Shown: in pieces, positions 52,485-64,000 of the stretch | Numbering within the stretch: position 1 is the first letter of the stretch | Layout of the letters: every line of letters begins with the position of its first letter | Assembly (NCBI GenBank): GCA_900465675.1 | Contig: UBJR01000005.1 | Location: 496,001-560,000 of the forward strand | Direction of reading: 5' to 3' | From: Hyphomicrobiales bacterium | GTDB taxonomy: Bacteria; Pseudomonadota; Alphaproteobacteria; Rhizobiales; Rhizobiaceae | Length of the DNA stretch: 64,000 nucleotides | The notes under the pieces: model-generated | Seen by the model: only the letters and a program-made list of their open reading frames with translations | The model's database searches: none | Told to the model about the DNA's origin: nothing | Translations under genes and position numbers: made by a program

Positions 52485-55400
52485 ATGCTGGCGACGAGTG
52501 TATCGCTCGACGATAAATATACGGCCGACGAAGGCAGGGTCTTCATGTCCGGACTGCAGGCGCTGGTTCGCCTGCCGATGACCCAGATGCGGCGCGACCA
52601 TGCCGCCGGGTTGAACACCGCTGCCTTCATATCAGGCTATCGCGGCTCGCCGCTCGGTGGCTATGACCAGCAGCTGATGAAGGCGCAGCGCTATCTTGAC
52701 CAGCACCAGGTCACCTTTCAGCCAGGGATCAACGAGGATCTTGCCGCCACCGCCGTCTGGGGCAGCCAGCAGGCCGGTCTTTCGCCGGGAGCCAACAAGG
52801 ACGGTGTTCTCGGTATCTGGTACGGCAAGGGCCCGGGCGTCGACCGCTCCGGCGACGTGTTGAAACATGCGAATGCGGCGGGCACTTCCGAGCATGGCGG
52901 CGTCCTCTGTTTTGCCGGCGACGACCACGCGGCGAAGTCTTCCACCGTGCCGCACCAGACCGACCATGATTTCATGTCGGCGGTCATTCCGGTTCTCTAT
53001 CCGTCCTCGATCCACGAATTCATTGAATACGGCCTGCTCGGCATTGCCATGTCGCGCTATTCCGGCTGCTGGGTCGGCATGAAATTCATCGCCGATACCG
53101 TCGAGACGACCGCCGCTGTCGATCTCTCGGGCGAAAAGCGGCAATTCGTGATCCCCAGTGATTTCGAGCTGCCGCCGGGTGGGCTCAACATCCGCTGGCC
53201 GGACCCGCCGCTGATCCAGGACGACCGGTTGCAGACCTACAAGGCCTATGCGGCGATCGCCTTCGCCCGCGCCAACCGGGTGGATGAGATTACCCATGAT
53301 GCGCCGCATGCCCGCTTCGGCATCATCTCCTCGGGCAAGGCCTATGAGGACGTGCTGCAGGCGCTGCGGGAACTGGAGCTCGGCCGTGCCGAGATGGAAG
53401 CGATCGGCATCCGTATCCTGAAGATCCGCATGCCCTGGCCGCTGGAACCGGAGGCCGTACGGCATTTCTCCGAGGGTCTGGACGAGGTGCTCGTCATCGA
53501 AGAGCGCCGCGAGATCATCGAGAACCAGATCAAGCAGCAGCTCTTCAACTGGCGCTCCGACGTGCGCCCGCGCATCGTCGGCAAGTTCGACGAGCATGAC
53601 AAACCCTATCTCAGCCTCTCGGCGGCGCTGACGGTGGGTGCCGTTGCGCGTGCCATCGCCGAGCGCATCCTGAAACTCGATATGGACCCGGCGCTGCACC
53701 GGAGGATTTCCGACAAGCTTGCCTATCTCTCCGAGCGCGGCCAGATCAGCCGCAGCCATGTGCCGCCGCTGCAGCGCACGCCTTTCTTCTGTTCCGGCTG
53801 TCCGCACAATACCTCGACGCGGGTGCCGGAAGGCAGCCGCGCCACGGCCGGTATCGGCTGCCATTACATGGTCACCTGGATGGACCGGAATACCGAGACC
53901 TTCACGCAGATGGGCGGCGAAGGCGTGCCGTGGACGGCGATCTCGCGCTACACCGACGAGAAGCACATGTTCGTCAATCTCGGTGACGGCACCTATTTCC
54001 ACTCCGGTATTCTGGCGGTGCGCCAGTCGGTCGCCGCCAAGGTCAACGTTACGTACAAGCTGCTCTATAACGATGCCGTTGCCATGACCGGCGGCCAGCA
54101 GATCGACGGCTACATGACGCCGCAGCTGATGACCAAGCAGCTCTACAATGAAGGCGTCTCGCCGATCTATCTGCTCTCGGACAATCCGGATGCCTATGTG
54201 GCGCCCGAGCTTGCGCCCGGCGTCACCGTCCTGCACCGCGATCATCTCGATCCCGTCATGCTGAAACTACGCGAAACGCCGGGTTGTTCGGCGATCGTCT
54301 ACGTACAGACCTGTGCTGCCGAAAAGCGCCGGCGCCGCAGCCGCGGCCTGATGGAAGACCCGGCCAAGCGCGTCTTCATCAACGAAGCGGTTTGCGAAGG
54401 CTGCGGCGATTGCTCGGTGCAATCCAACTGCATCTCGGTCGAGCCGCTGGAAACCGAGTTCGGCCGCAAGCGGCAGATCAACCAGTCGACCTGCAACAAG
54501 GACTTCTCCTGCGTGAAGGGTTTCTGTCCGTCCTTCATCACTGTGAAGGGCGGCGAGCGCAAGAAGCGCAAGGCGGTCGAGCCCGTCGATGCCGACATCC
54601 CGATGCCCGTCATCCCGGAGATCGGTGACCGCCCCTGGAATATCGCCATCGCCGGCGTCGGCGGTACCGGCATTCTGACGATCGGCGCCGTGCTCGGCAT
54701 GGCTGCCCATCTCGACGGCAAGGTGCCGATGATCCTCGATATGGCCGGTCTTGCCCAGAAGGGCGGCGCGGTGATGAGCTATCTGCGCATCGGCCGCGAG
54801 CAGAAGGACGTGACCTCGCCGCGCATCGTCAACGGCGGTGCCGATCTGCTGCTGGCAGCCGATGACGTGGTCGGCGCCTCGAAGGATGCGATCACGCTCT
54901 GCAAGAGCGAGCGCACGACGGCCATCGTCAATACCGGGCTGATGCCGGTTGCCGATTTCGTCCGCAACCGTGACTTCGATTTCAAGACCGGCTCGGTGAT
55001 GCACACGATCGCCAAGACAGTCAGCGACCGCTCGGTCTTCCTCGACTTCAGCCATGCGGCGACCGCGTTGACCGGCAATGGCATCAACACCAATATCCTG
55101 CTCACCGGCTTTGCCTGGCAATCGGGCCTTGTGCCGCTCTCGCTTGAATCGATCGAAAAGGCGATCGAACTCAACGGTGTTGCCGTCAAGGCAAGCCGCG
55201 CCTCGTTCAACTGGGGACGCTTTCTCGCTCACGATCCGGACGCCGTGCGCGCTGCGATGGGCGAGAAGGAGGAGCGCAAGACGCTGGCCGATATGTCCCT
55301 TGCCGAGGTCGTTGCCCATCGCAAGGCGCATCTCGCCGCCTATCAGGACGAGCGCCTTGCCACCCGCTTCGGCGCCTTCGTCGAGCGCGCCAAGGGCGCG

Positions 55401-55955
55401 GCCGCAAAGGCTGGCCTTTCGGACAAGATACCGTTTGCTACCGCCGTCACTTATGCGCGGGTGCTCGCATACAAGGATGAGTATGAGGTGGCGCGGCTGC
55501 TGACCGATCCTGCCTTCGAGGCGAAGATGCGCGAGGAAATGGAGGGCGATTTCCGCCTGGTCTTCAATCTCGCGCCACCGGTTCTCACTGGCAAGGACCC
55601 GAACGGCCGCCCGAAGAAGCGGGAGTTCGGCGCCTGGATCCTGCCGCTGCTGCGCGGTCTCGCACGCTTCAAGAGATTGCGCGGCACGGCGCTCGATCCC
55701 TTCGGCTATCTGCATGAGCGCAAGCAGGAGCGCCGGCTGATTTCGGACTACGAGGCGGTGGCGACCCGTGTCTTTGCAAGGCTCGACGCCGGCAATGAAG
55801 CGGAAGCGCTTGCCATTCTGACGCTGTTCGATGAGATTCGCGGCTACGGGCTGGTCAAGGAGGCGGCCACCCGCACGATCATGGAGCAGATCGACAAGCG
55901 CTTGAAGGCTTACGAGACGACGGGCGAGCCGGCACGCATGCCGGACGCCGCATAG
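52485..55955 (+). CDS. Indolepyruvate ferredoxin oxidoreductase, fused alpha-beta form
   Basis: A 1156-residue thiamine-dependent enzyme that oxidatively decarboxylates aryl- or branched-chain 2-keto acids to acyl-CoA. The pyrimidine-binding domain has [14 protein letters not shown] near 50, and the TPP domain begins after [15 protein letters not shown] (cluster cysteines). [15 protein letters not shown] and [13 protein letters not shown] are cysteine-rich. The gamma domain begins at [26 protein letters not shown] near 720. Archaeal homologues are two subunits. ATG 52485 has GGAGGAGAG upstream. Located just before the leucine pathway genes, it could supply branched-chain acyl-CoA to isovaleryl-CoA dehydrogenase. 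Confidence 0.92.
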   Translation: MLATSVSLDDKYTADEGRVFMSGLQALVRLPMTQMRRDHAAGLNTAAFISGYRGSPLGGYDQQLMKAQRYLDQHQVTFQPGINEDLAATAVWGSQQAGLSPGANKDGVLGIWYGKGPGVDRSGDVLKHANAAGTSEHGGVLCFAGDDHAAKSSTVPHQTDHDFMSAVIPVLYPSSIHEFIEYGLLGIAMSRYSGCWVGMKFIADTVETTAAVDLSGEKRQFVIPSDFELPPGGLNIRWPDPPLIQDDRLQTYKAYAAIAFARANRVDEITHDAPHARFGIISSGKAYEDVLQALRELELGRAEMEAIGIRILKIRMPWPLEPEAVRHFSEGLDEVLVIEERREIIENQIKQQLFNWRSDVRPRIVGKFDEHDKPYLSLSAALTVGAVARAIAERILKLDMDPALHRRISDKLAYLSERGQISRSHVPPLQRTPFFCSGCPHNTSTRVPEGSRATAGIGCHYMVTWMDRNTETFTQMGGEGVPWTAISRYTDEKHMFVNLGDGTYFHSGILAVRQSVAAKVNVTYKLLYNDAVAMTGGQQIDGYMTPQLMTKQLYNEGVSPIYLLSDNPDAYVAPELAPGVTVLHRDHLDPVMLKLRETPGCSAIVYVQTCAAEKRRRRSRGLMEDPAKRVFINEAVCEGCGDCSVQSNCISVEPLETEFGRKRQINQSTCNKDFSCVKGFCPSFITVKGGERKKRKAVEPVDADIPMPVIPEIGDRPWNIAIAGVGGTGILTIGAVLGMAAHLDGKVPMILDMAGLAQKGGAVMSYLRIGREQKDVTSPRIVNGGADLLLAADDVVGASKDAITLCKSERTTAIVNTGLMPVADFVRNRDFDFKTGSVMHTIAKTVSDRSVFLDFSHAATALTGNGINTNILLTGFAWQSGLVPLSLESIEKAIELNGVAVKASRASFNWGRFLAHDPDAVRAAMGEKEERKTLADMSLAEVVAHRKAHLAAYQDERLATRFGAFVERAKGAAAKAGLSDKIPFATAVTYARVLAYKDEYEVARLLTDPAFEAKMREEMEGDFRLVFNLAPPVLTGKDPNGRPKKREFGAWILPLLRGLARFKRLRGTALDPFGYLHERKQERRLISDYEAVATRVFARLDAGNEAEALAILTLFDEIRGYGLVKEAATRTIMEQIDKRLKAYETTGEPARMPDAA

Positions 55956-56038
55956 TTGGTGGCGACGAGCAATTCCAGCAAAGGTGCCAAGCGGTTTTGC
56001 GTCCGGAATTGCGGAATGGGTCCAAGGGAGAAGGCCGG

Positions 56039-57198
56039 ATGTATTTAGGTGGCTTGAGCTTTGCGCTCGGCGAGGAAATCGAAGCGCTGCGCGACGCCGT
56101 CAGGCGCTTCGCCAGCGAACGGATCGCGCCGCTCGCCGACGAGACCGACCGCAACAATGCTTTTCCGATGCCGCTCTGGCGTGAGTTCGGCGATATGGGC
56201 CTTCTCGGCATCACTGCCGCTGAGGAATATGGCGGCGCCGGTCTCGGCTATCTCGCCCACTGCGTGGCGATGGAGGAAATCAGCCGTGCCTCGGCCTCGG
56301 TGGCGCTGAGCTACGGCGCTCATTCCAATCTCTGCGTCAACCAGATCAACCGCAATGGCAATGCTGGCCAGAAGCAGCGCTACCTGCCGAAGTTGATTTC
56401 TGGCGAGCATGTCGGCGCGCTGGCGATGTCCGAGCCTAGTGCCGGTTCTGACGTCGTCTCGATGAAGCTCAGGGCCGAGAAGCGCGGTGACCGCTACGTG
56501 CTGAACGGCAGCAAGATGTGGATCACCAACGGCCCGGATGCCGATGTGCTCGTCGTCTATGCCAAGACCGATCAGGAAGCCGGCCCGCGCGGCATCACCG
56601 CCTTCCTGATCGAGAAGAGCTTCAAGGGCTTTTCAACCGGCCAGAAGCTCGACAAGCTCGGCATGCGCGGCTCCAACACGTCCGAGCTGATCTTTGCCGA
56701 TTGCGAAGTGCCTGAGGAAAACGTGCTCGGCACGGTCGGCGGCGGCGTGAAGGTGCTGATGTCGGGTCTGGACTACGAGCGCGTCGTGCTCTCCGCCGGC
56801 CCGCTCGGCATCATGGCTGCCTGCATGGATATCGTCGTTCCCTACCTGCACGAGCGCAAACAGTTCGGCCAGGCGATCGGCGAGTTCCAGCTGATGCAGG
56901 GCAAACTCGCCGACATGTATGTGACGATGAACACTGCGCGAGCTTATGTCTATGCCGTCGCCACCGCCTGCGATCGCGGCGAGACCACCCGCAAGGACGC
57001 CGCCGGCTGCATCCTCTACGCCGCCGAAAAGGCAACCACCATGGCGCTCGAGGCCATCCAGGCGCTCGGCGGCAACGGCTATACCAACGACTACGCTGCC
57101 GGCCGCCTGCTCAGGGACGCCAAGCTCTACGAGATCGGCGCAGGCACCTCCGAAATCCGCCGCATGCTGATCGGCCGCGAACTGTTTGCGGAGACGGC

Positions 57199-57202
<4 letters not shown>
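56039..57202 (+). CDS. liuA: Isovaleryl-CoA dehydrogenase
   Basis: A 387-residue acyl-CoA dehydrogenase of the isovaleryl type, converting isovaleryl-CoA to 3-methylcrotonyl-CoA with [42 protein letters not shown] is the FAD signature region (near 130-168). [19 protein letters not shown] and [43 protein letters not shown] complete the fold. ATG 56039 is preceded by AGGGAGAAGG. It starts the leucine/isovalerate cluster, overlapping the carboxylase beta gene by four bases. Confidence 0.94.
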
Positions 57203-58806
<1,604 letters not shown>

Positions 58807-58813
58807 GGCTGCC

Positions 58814-60793
58814 ATGTTCGACAAGATACTGATCGCAAACCGGGGTGAGATCGCCTGCCGTATCATCCGCACGGCAAGGCGCTTGGGCGTTCGCACGGTT
58901 GCGGTCTATTCCGACGCCGATACCGGCGCACTTCACGCGGAAATGGCCGACGAGGCCTATCGCATCGGCGGCGCGGCGGCGCATGAGAGCTATCTGTCAA
59001 TCGAGCGCGTCATTGCGGCGGCGACCCGCTCCGGGGCTCAGGCGATCCATCCGGGCTATGGGTTTCTCTCAGAGAATGCGGAATTCGCCGAAGCTGTCGA
59101 AGCAGCCGGCATGGTATTCATCGGTCCGCAGCCTTCCGCCATCCGTGCCATGGGCCTCAAGGACGCAGCCAAACGGCTGATGGAGCAGTCCGGCGTTCCT
59201 GTCGTGCCGGGTTATCACGGTGACAATCAGGATCCTGATTTCCTGGCGGCAAGGGCGGCCGAAATCGGCTTTCCGGTGCTGATCAAGGCGCGGGCGGGCG
59301 GCGGCGGCAAGGGCATGCGCCGCGTCGAGCAGGCGCAGGATTTTTCCGCCTCGCTGGAAGCGGCGCGGCGCGAGGCGGCGGCTGCATTCGGCGACGACGC
59401 CGTGCTGATCGAGAAATATCTCCTGCGGCCGCGCCATATCGAAATGCAGGTCTTCGGCGACCGCCATGGCAATGTGGTGCATCTCTTCGAGCGCGACTGC
59501 TCGCTGCAGCGCCGCCACCAGAAGGTCATCGAGGAAGCGCCGGCCCCCGGGATGACGGCGGAGATGCGCCGGGCGATGGGCGAGGCCGCGGTCCGTGCCG
59601 CCAAGGCGATCGATTACCGCGGCGCCGGAACGGTGGAGTTCATTGCCGACGTTACCGACGGTCTTTGGCCGGATCGCTTCTTCTTCATGGAAATGAACAC
59701 TCGTCTGCAGGTGGAGCATCCGGTGACCGAGGCGATCTCGGGCGTCGATCTTGTTGAGTGGCAGTTGAGGGTGGCGGCGGGCGAGCCGCTGCCGAAGAAG
59801 CAGGCCGAGCTTGGCATCAACGGCTGGGCCTTCGAGGCCCGCATCTATGCGGAGGACGCAGCGAAAGGCTTCCTGCCCGCGACCGGCAAGATCGAGCGCC
59901 TTCAATTTCCCGAAAGCGGAGCCAGGATCGACGCAGGCATCAGGGCCGGAGACCGGATTTCGGCGCATTACGATCCGCTGATCGCAAAGCTGATCGTTCA
60001 TGGAGACAATCGCCAGGCTGCGCTGTCCGGTCTGCGGGGCGCGCTTGAGGCATCGCGGATCGAGGGAACCGTCAGCAATCTGGCGTTTCTCGCCAATCTG
60101 ACGCGCCAGGAGGATTTTGTCGGCGGTCATCCCGATACCGGCCTGATCGAAAGGAACCTCGACAGCCTGACAGCGGTTCCGGCGCCAAGCGGATCGGCGA
60201 TCGCGCTTGCGGCGGTTCTGTCACTCAACATGCCGCGCGGCGGACGCGATCCTTGGGAGACACTTGGCCACTGGCAGCTCTGGAGCGAGATGCAGCGCAT
60301 CGTCAGCCTGCAACATGGAGGTGAAACGCTGAGCCTTCGGGTTATCGCCCGCGGCTTCGACATGTTTGCGGCCCATAACGGCCAGCGCGTCGTCCCGGTC
60401 AGGATCGTCAGCCGCGACAATGGGCGCATTCATGCCGAAGCCGATGGACGCCAGGTTCTCGTCGAAGCCCGGCACCATGGACGGCAGCTTTCGCTCCGGC
60501 TTGATGGCGCGACCCACGTTTTCGAACTGCCCGATCCGCTTGAGACCGCAGCCTCCGAGATCGCCGGCGGCGACCGGCTGGTGGCGCCGATGCCCGGATT
60601 CATCAAGCTGGTCCGTATTGCCGAAGGCGCGTCCGTTGCCAAGGGACAGCCGCTGATCGTCATGGAGGCGATGAAGATGGAGCTGACGCTGACTGCCGCC
60701 CGCGATGGCGTGGTGGAAAGTGTCGCGGTCAGCGAGGGACATCAGGTTTCCGAGGGTGCGGTGCTGGTCAGCCTGAAGGCGCTCGGGGAATGA
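58814..60793 (+). CDS. liuD: 3-Methylcrotonyl-CoA carboxylase alpha subunit (biotin-containing)
   Basis: A 659-residue protein: biotin carboxylase (KILIANRGEIACRIIRTARRLG at the start, ATP-grasp KARAGGGGKGMRRV, FMEMNTRLQVEHPVTE), then a beta-rich linker. The biotinyl domain ends with VMEAMKMEL, whose biotin lysine is K621. ATG 58814 gives the standard N-terminus; sequence upstream is not conserved. With the beta subunit it carboxylates 3-methylcrotonyl-CoA. The next gene starts four bases before its stop. Confidence 0.95.
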   Translation: MFDKILIANRGEIACRIIRTARRLGVRTVAVYSDADTGALHAEMADEAYRIGGAAAHESYLSIERVIAAATRSGAQAIHPGYGFLSENAEFAEAVEAAGMVFIGPQPSAIRAMGLKDAAKRLMEQSGVPVVPGYHGDNQDPDFLAARAAEIGFPVLIKARAGGGGKGMRRVEQAQDFSASLEAARREAAAAFGDDAVLIEKYLLRPRHIEMQVFGDRHGNVVHLFERDCSLQRRHQKVIEEAPAPGMTAEMRRAMGEAAVRAAKAIDYRGAGTVEFIADVTDGLWPDRFFFMEMNTRLQVEHPVTEAISGVDLVEWQLRVAAGEPLPKKQAELGINGWAFEARIYAEDAAKGFLPATGKIERLQFPESGARIDAGIRAGDRISAHYDPLIAKLIVHGDNRQAALSGLRGALEASRIEGTVSNLAFLANLTRQEDFVGGHPDTGLIERNLDSLTAVPAPSGSAIALAAVLSLNMPRGGRDPWETLGHWQLWSEMQRIVSLQHGGETLSLRVIARGFDMFAAHNGQRVVPVRIVSRDNGRIHAEADGRQVLVEARHHGRQLSLRLDGATHVFELPDPLETAASEIAGGDRLVAPMPGFIKLVRIAEGASVAKGQPLIVMEAMKMELTLTAARDGVVESVAVSEGHQVSEGAVLVSLKALGE

Positions 60794-61647
60794 GGCCGCG
60801 CCGCGTCTCGATCGTCGAAATGTCGCCGCGCGACGGTCTGCAGAACGAGGCGCGCTTCGTCGAGACCAGCGATAAGGTCGCGCTCGTCGATTTGCTCTCA
60901 GGCTGCGGTTTCGAGCGTATCGAGGTGACGAGTTTCGTCAGCCCGAAATGGGTGCCGCAGCTTGCCGATGCTTCCGATGTGATGGCACGCATCACCCGCC
61001 GCCCCGGCATCCGCTACGCGGCGCTGACACCGAATATGAAGGGCTTCGAAGCGGCTCTGGTAGCAAAAGCCGATGAGATCGCGATCTTCGCATCGGCCTC
61101 CGAGAGCTTTTCGCAGCGGAATATCAACTGTTCGATCGCCGAAAGCATCGAGCGTTTCAGGCCAGTCGCGGAAGCGAGCCGGGAGCACGGCATTCCCATG
61201 CGCGGCTATGTCAGCTGCGTCGTCGAATGCCCGTACGAGGGCATTGTCGAGCCTGTGGCGGCGGCCGAGGTGGCGCGCCAGCTCCGCGACCTTGGCTGCT
61301 TCGAGATCAGCCTCGGTGACACGATCGGCCGGGGGCGGCCTGAGGCGGTCGACCGCATGCTGGCGGAGGTGCTGGAGGAGGTCCCGGCGGATCGTCTGGC
61401 TGGGCATTTCCACGATACGGCGGGCCGCGCGCTGGACAATATCGATGTGGCGTTGGAACGGGGGATCGCGGTGTTCGATGCATCGGCCGGCGGTCTCGGC
61501 GGCTGCCCTTATGCGCCGGGCGCCAAGGGCAACGTCGATACGCTTGATGTCGCCCGCCATCTCCAAGCGAAGGGAATAGAGACGGGGCTGCTTCTGGACC
61601 GGCTTGCCGAGGCTGCGAGCCTCGCCAGAAGCCTGAGGAGTGAATGA
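60790..61647 (+). CDS. liuE: Hydroxymethylglutaryl-CoA lyase
   Basis: A 285-residue HMG-CoA lyase, splitting 3-hydroxy-3-methylglutaryl-CoA into acetoacetate and acetyl-CoA. VSIVEMSPRDGLQNEARFV is the family start. SLGDTIGRGRPE and the catalytic loop GGLGGCPYAPGAKGN with C239 are present. Metal-binding GHFHDTAGRALDN is also intact. It overlaps the carboxylase gene before and the hydratase after by ATGA, so the whole pathway is one translational chain. Confidence 0.95.
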   Translation: MRPRRVSIVEMSPRDGLQNEARFVETSDKVALVDLLSGCGFERIEVTSFVSPKWVPQLADASDVMARITRRPGIRYAALTPNMKGFEAALVAKADEIAIFASASESFSQRNINCSIAESIERFRPVAEASREHGIPMRGYVSCVVECPYEGIVEPVAAAEVARQLRDLGCFEISLGDTIGRGRPEAVDRMLAEVLEEVPADRLAGHFHDTAGRALDNIDVALERGIAVFDASAGGLGGCPYAPGAKGNVDTLDVARHLQAKGIETGLLLDRLAEAASLARSLRSE

Positions 61648-62429
61648 CGATGCCTGAAACGCTGAAAGTCGCCATCGAGAATGGCATCGCGCGCCTGACG
61701 CTGGCGCGGGGCGAAAAGCACAATGCACTGTCGTCCGCCATGATGGACGAATTGATCGCGGCTTCGAGGGAGATCGGAGCCGATCCGGCGGTGCGCGTCG
61801 TCGTGCTTGCTGCGGAGGGCAAGAGCTTTTGCGCCGGTGGTGATCTTGGCTGGATGCAGCAACAGTTTGCCGCTTCACGGGCTCAGCGTATGGAGGAAGC
61901 CCGCCGCCTGGCAACGATGTATCGCACGCTGAGCGACCTGCCGAAGCCGGTGATCGCCCGTGTGCATGGCAACAGCTTCGGTGGCGGGGTGGGGCTGCTG
62001 GCTGTCTGCGATCTTGCCGTCGCTGCCGATACCGCGCGTTTCGGCCTGCCCGAAGTGCGGCTCGGCATCATTCCGGCGACCATCAGTCCGTTCGTCGTTG
62101 CGCGCATCGGCGCGGCTGCTGCGCGCCCGCTGTTTCTTTCCGGCAAGCCGATCGATGCCGGGGAGGCGCGGGCTATCGGTCTCGTCGATCGCATCGTTCC
62201 GGTCGAGGAGCTGGACCGCACCATCGAGGTGGAGGTCAGCCATTTCCTGCAGGCCTCGCCCGAAGCGGCGGCACGCGCCAAGGCGCTGGCAAAGTCGCTG
62301 GCACCGCCGATCACCGATGCTTCGCTCGAAAGCGTGATCGGCCAGCTTGCCGATGCTTGGGAGACTGCGCAAGCGCGCGAAGGCATTGCGGCCTTCTTCG
62401 AAAAGCGCAATCCGCCCTGGCGGGCATGA
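61644..62429 (+). CDS. liuC: Methylglutaconyl-CoA hydratase (enoyl-CoA hydratase family)
   Basis: A 261-residue crotonase-fold protein. AEGKSFCAGGDLGWM (oxyanion loop, near 53-67) is typical of methylglutaconyl-CoA hydratases, and GGGVGLLAVCDLAVAADTARFGLPEVRLGIIPATISPFVVARIG follows. By its place between HMG-CoA lyase and the end of the cluster it is the hydratase of the leucine pathway. It starts by ATGA overlap (61644); a second ATG six bases in would also do. Confidence 0.93.
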   Translation: MTMPETLKVAIENGIARLTLARGEKHNALSSAMMDELIAASREIGADPAVRVVVLAAEGKSFCAGGDLGWMQQQFAASRAQRMEEARRLATMYRTLSDLPKPVIARVHGNSFGGGVGLLAVCDLAVAADTARFGLPEVRLGIIPATISPFVVARIGAAAARPLFLSGKPIDAGEARAIGLVDRIVPVEELDRTIEVEVSHFLQASPEAAARAKALAKSLAPPITDASLESVIGQLADAWETAQAREGIAAFFEKRNPPWRA

Positions 62430-62504
62430 TATGCTTTGCGCTTGAATTGGTCGAAAGCTGAGCCTATTTTGATAAGCGGTTGATCAATTTACGCCAAGGT
62501 GACG

Positions 62505-62879
62505 ATGATGGCAGCTCTGAGCTTCGATGTTGCAGCCGCGCGTTACGGCGACGGCCAGTCTGCATTTCTTTCCGCTCGCCGCGTTGCCGATCAGCTCGGC
62601 GTGACGCTTGCCGAACTTGCCCGGCTGATCGGTGTTGCCCGCAACACGCTGACGGCGAAATCGAGTGCCCGGAAGGTCGATGGCGCGCTCAGCAATGTCG
62701 TGCGCATCCTCTCCATGGCAAGCGAGATGGCGGGTGACGACAATCGCGCCGTGATCTGGTTCAAGCACCAGCCGATCCCGGGCTGGGCCGGCAAGACCGC
62801 CTTCGATCTCGTTGGTGAAGGCAAGCCGGACAAGGTGCTTGCTTATCTGGAAGCTGTCCGGTCTGGCGTCTATGCCTGA
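62505..62879 (+). CDS. Xre/DUF2384-family antitoxin (RES-Xre system)
   Basis: A 124-residue antitoxin. An Xre-like N-terminal HTH (RVADQLGVTLAELARLIGVARNTLTAKSSARKVDGALSNVVRI) is followed by the DUF2384 C-terminal toxin-binding domain (DDNRAVIWFKHQPIPGWAGKTAFDLVGEGKPDKVLAYLEAVRSGVYA). Its product should neutralise the RES toxin encoded by the next, overlapping gene and repress the pair. AAGGTGACG lies before ATG 62505; ATG 62508 and GTG 62499 are alternatives. Confidence 0.92.
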   Translation: MMAALSFDVAAARYGDGQSAFLSARRVADQLGVTLAELARLIGVARNTLTAKSSARKVDGALSNVVRILSMASEMAGDDNRAVIWFKHQPIPGWAGKTAFDLVGEGKPDKVLAYLEAVRSGVYA

Positions 62880-63390
62880 AGGCCCTGAGGCCGGCACGCT
62901 TGAGCTCTGGCGGGCCTTCGTGCCGCGTTGGGCGTTTGCGCCACTCTCGGGTGAAGGGGCAGCGCGCTTCGGCGGCCGCTGGAACCTGGTGGGTGAGGCA
63001 ACCATCTATGCGGCCTGCGAACTTTCGACGGCTTGGGCCGAATATAATCAGGGCTTCGTCCAGCATCCGGCCGTCATCGCCAAGCTTGAACTGACAGGCG
63101 CACGGCTTGCTGACACGACCAATGCCGCATTTCTCGAAGCACATGCGGAAACGATCGCAATCCACCGCTGCGAGTGGCAGCTGGAACTCGATGCCGGGCG
63201 CGTTCCCGCAACGCACCAGTTGCGGGAACGGCTGATCGCGGCAGGCTTCGATGGGGTGCTCTATCCTTCCTTCATGTCGCCGGGCGGCCGCTGCGTGGCG
63301 CTCTGGCGTTGGAATACACCCGGCGCGCCGAAGCTTAGCGCCGTCGATCCCGAAGGGCGCGTGCCGAAAACCGCTGCGTCCTGGCTCTAG
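62872..63390 (+). CDS. RES-domain toxin (NAD+-degrading type)
   Basis: A 172-residue RES toxin. LWRAFVPRWAFAPLSGEGAARFGGRWN, STAWAEYNQGF and VLYPSFMSPGGRCVALW contain the conserved arginine (R32 or R36), glutamate (E57) and serine (S133) of the RES domain. Characterised members deplete NAD+. ATG 62872 overlaps the antitoxin stop by eight bases. The pair stabilises plasmids or acts in stress or phage defence in other bacteria. Upstream in-frame sequence belongs to the antitoxin gene. Confidence 0.92.
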   Translation: MPEGPEAGTLELWRAFVPRWAFAPLSGEGAARFGGRWNLVGEATIYAACELSTAWAEYNQGFVQHPAVIAKLELTGARLADTTNAAFLEAHAETIAIHRCEWQLELDAGRVPATHQLRERLIAAGFDGVLYPSFMSPGGRCVALWRWNTPGAPKLSAVDPEGRVPKTAASWL

Positions 63391-63563
63391 CGCTTCCGGC
63401 GTTCCAGGCAGGCATTTCGCCGCCTAAGGAACTGACCCATTTGGGCCAGATTGCGAAGCGCGGCGCAATCTGGCAGTTTGGGCTGAAAATGGCTGGTATT
63501 TCGCATGGCCAGGACGGCAAGCTTGCGGTATCAGGCCGGAAGAAGGTGGGGAAGCAACTGACG

Positions 63564-64000
63564 ATGAAAGCACCGACCGGCCGTGATGCCGCTCCGACGA
63601 TTGCCGATGTTGCGCGGCTGGCCGGCGTTTCCCGCGCTGTCGCAAGCCGGGCCCTTTCGACCGAGCCGCGGCCGGTGTCCGCCGACAAGCGCGAGCGCGT
63701 CATCGATGCGGCCAATGCTCTCGGCTACAAGCCGAACCTCTTGGCCCAGAGCCTGACCACCAAGACGGTCAATCTCGTCGCCGTCGTCGTCAACCACATT
63801 CACGATCTCTCCGACCTCGACCTGTTCGACCGGCTGATCGATCAGATACAGGCGATCGGCAAACAGGTCATCCTGGTGCGCATCGGTTCGGTCGCGCGCG
63901 TCGAGGAGTTCCTCAGAAACGGCGTCGCCTATCATGTCGATGCCGGGCTGGTGTTTTCGGACTTCGCCGATGCGACGACCGTGCGGCGGATGTTCCGCTC
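63564..64000 (+). CDS. LacI-family transcriptional regulator (cut by window end)
   Basis: The first 145 residues are visible. A LacI HTH (TIADVARLAGVSRAVASRALSTEPRPVSADKRERVIDAANALGYKPNLLAQSLTTK) is followed by the start of the periplasmic-binding-like sensor (VNLVAVVVNHIHDLSDLDLFDRLIDQIQAIGKQVILVRIGS). The position after VSR is Ala rather than Thr/Ala-Thr-Val as in many members. I use ATG 63564, behind GGGGAAG; an in-frame ATG at 63489 would add 25 residues. Target and sugar ligand lie outside the window. Confidence 0.9.
   Translation, partial: MKAPTGRDAAPTIADVARLAGVSRAVASRALSTEPRPVSADKRERVIDAANALGYKPNLLAQSLTTKTVNLVAVVVNHIHDLSDLDLFDRLIDQIQAIGKQVILVRIGSVARVEEFLRNGVAYHVDAGLVFSDFADATTVRRMFR

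Noticed and set aside
52632..54245. 537-codon minus-strand ORF
   Set aside because: Lies wholly antisense to the indolepyruvate oxidoreductase gene, whose motifs are clear; its composition is shadow-like (His/Arg/Asp/Gly rich).
54267..55715. 482-codon minus-strand ORF
   Set aside because: Antisense to the 3' half of the indolepyruvate oxidoreductase gene; no recognisable domain.

Overview
The window is GC-rich DNA from a large repABC plasmid or chromid of an alphaproteobacterium. The best guess is Rhizobium of the leguminosarum/etli group. The evidence is a complete repA-repB-repC replication and partition operon with the expected antisense-RNA spacer, a gene content dominated by ABC uptake systems and small catabolic operons, and the style of the regulators (RpiR, TetR, HxlR, DauR-like, LacI). 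The genus is inferred from gene families and was not tested by a search. I see no rRNA, tRNA, insertion sequence, prophage or CRISPR array.

Layout. 1-754: start of a chemotaxis receptor cut by the window edge. 1081-1859: two small RNA-binding proteins (cold-shock protein, ProQ/FinO-domain protein). 1869-4680: TetR regulator divergent from a large iron-sulfur flavoprotein oxidoreductase. 5168-8900: repABC, with an antisense RNA between repB and repC, an AT-rich repeat inside repC that may be the origin, and three parS-like palindromes spread over repB, repC and a gene further downstream. 9030-19268: two divergent groups around 15.8 kb. Leftwards lie RidA, an RpiR/SIS regulator, an SDR, a GH20 hexosaminidase, an M81 (MlrC-like) peptidase and an MFS carrier. 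Rightwards lie an NTF2-like protein, a second M81 peptidase and a D-serine/D-threonine PLP enzyme. 19306-24705: a complete carbohydrate ABC importer with a Gfo/Idh/MocA oxidoreductase; its upstream region shares a sequence motif with the RpiR operon.

24706-26137: a secreted protein of unknown function and a lone WGR-domain protein. 26138-36474: an amino-acid-type importer lacking its own ATPase, a DauR/YheO-type regulator with paired operators, and a divergent seven-gene operon. That operon has two PLP dehydratases, two ornithine-cyclodeaminase-family proteins, an M20 amidohydrolase, a DUF2817 peptidase-like protein and an alanyl-tRNA editing protein. It looks like uptake and breakdown of an unusual amino acid or its conjugate. 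36507-42546: membrane metallophosphoesterase, a TetR/SDR pair with two near-perfect operators, and an HxlR-controlled EmrAB-type efflux pump.

42726-46886: ugpBAEC importer for sn-glycerol-3-phosphate. 47135-50863: two-subunit aconitase-X dehydratase, a D-2-hydroxyacid dehydrogenase and an EamA permease, followed by a convergent creatinase-fold protein lacking canonical metal ligands. 52485-62429: fused indolepyruvate ferredoxin oxidoreductase, then the leucine/isovalerate pathway (isovaleryl-CoA dehydrogenase, methylcrotonyl-CoA carboxylase beta and alpha, HMG-CoA lyase, methylglutaconyl-CoA hydratase) with translationally overlapping genes. 62505-63390: Xre/DUF2384-RES toxin-antitoxin pair. 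63564-64000: start of a LacI-type regulator cut by the window end.

The most intriguing parts are the 26-36 kb operon with its tRNA-editing gene, the doubled M81/GH20/D-amino-acid group at 10-19 kb, and the parS-like sites lying inside coding sequence.
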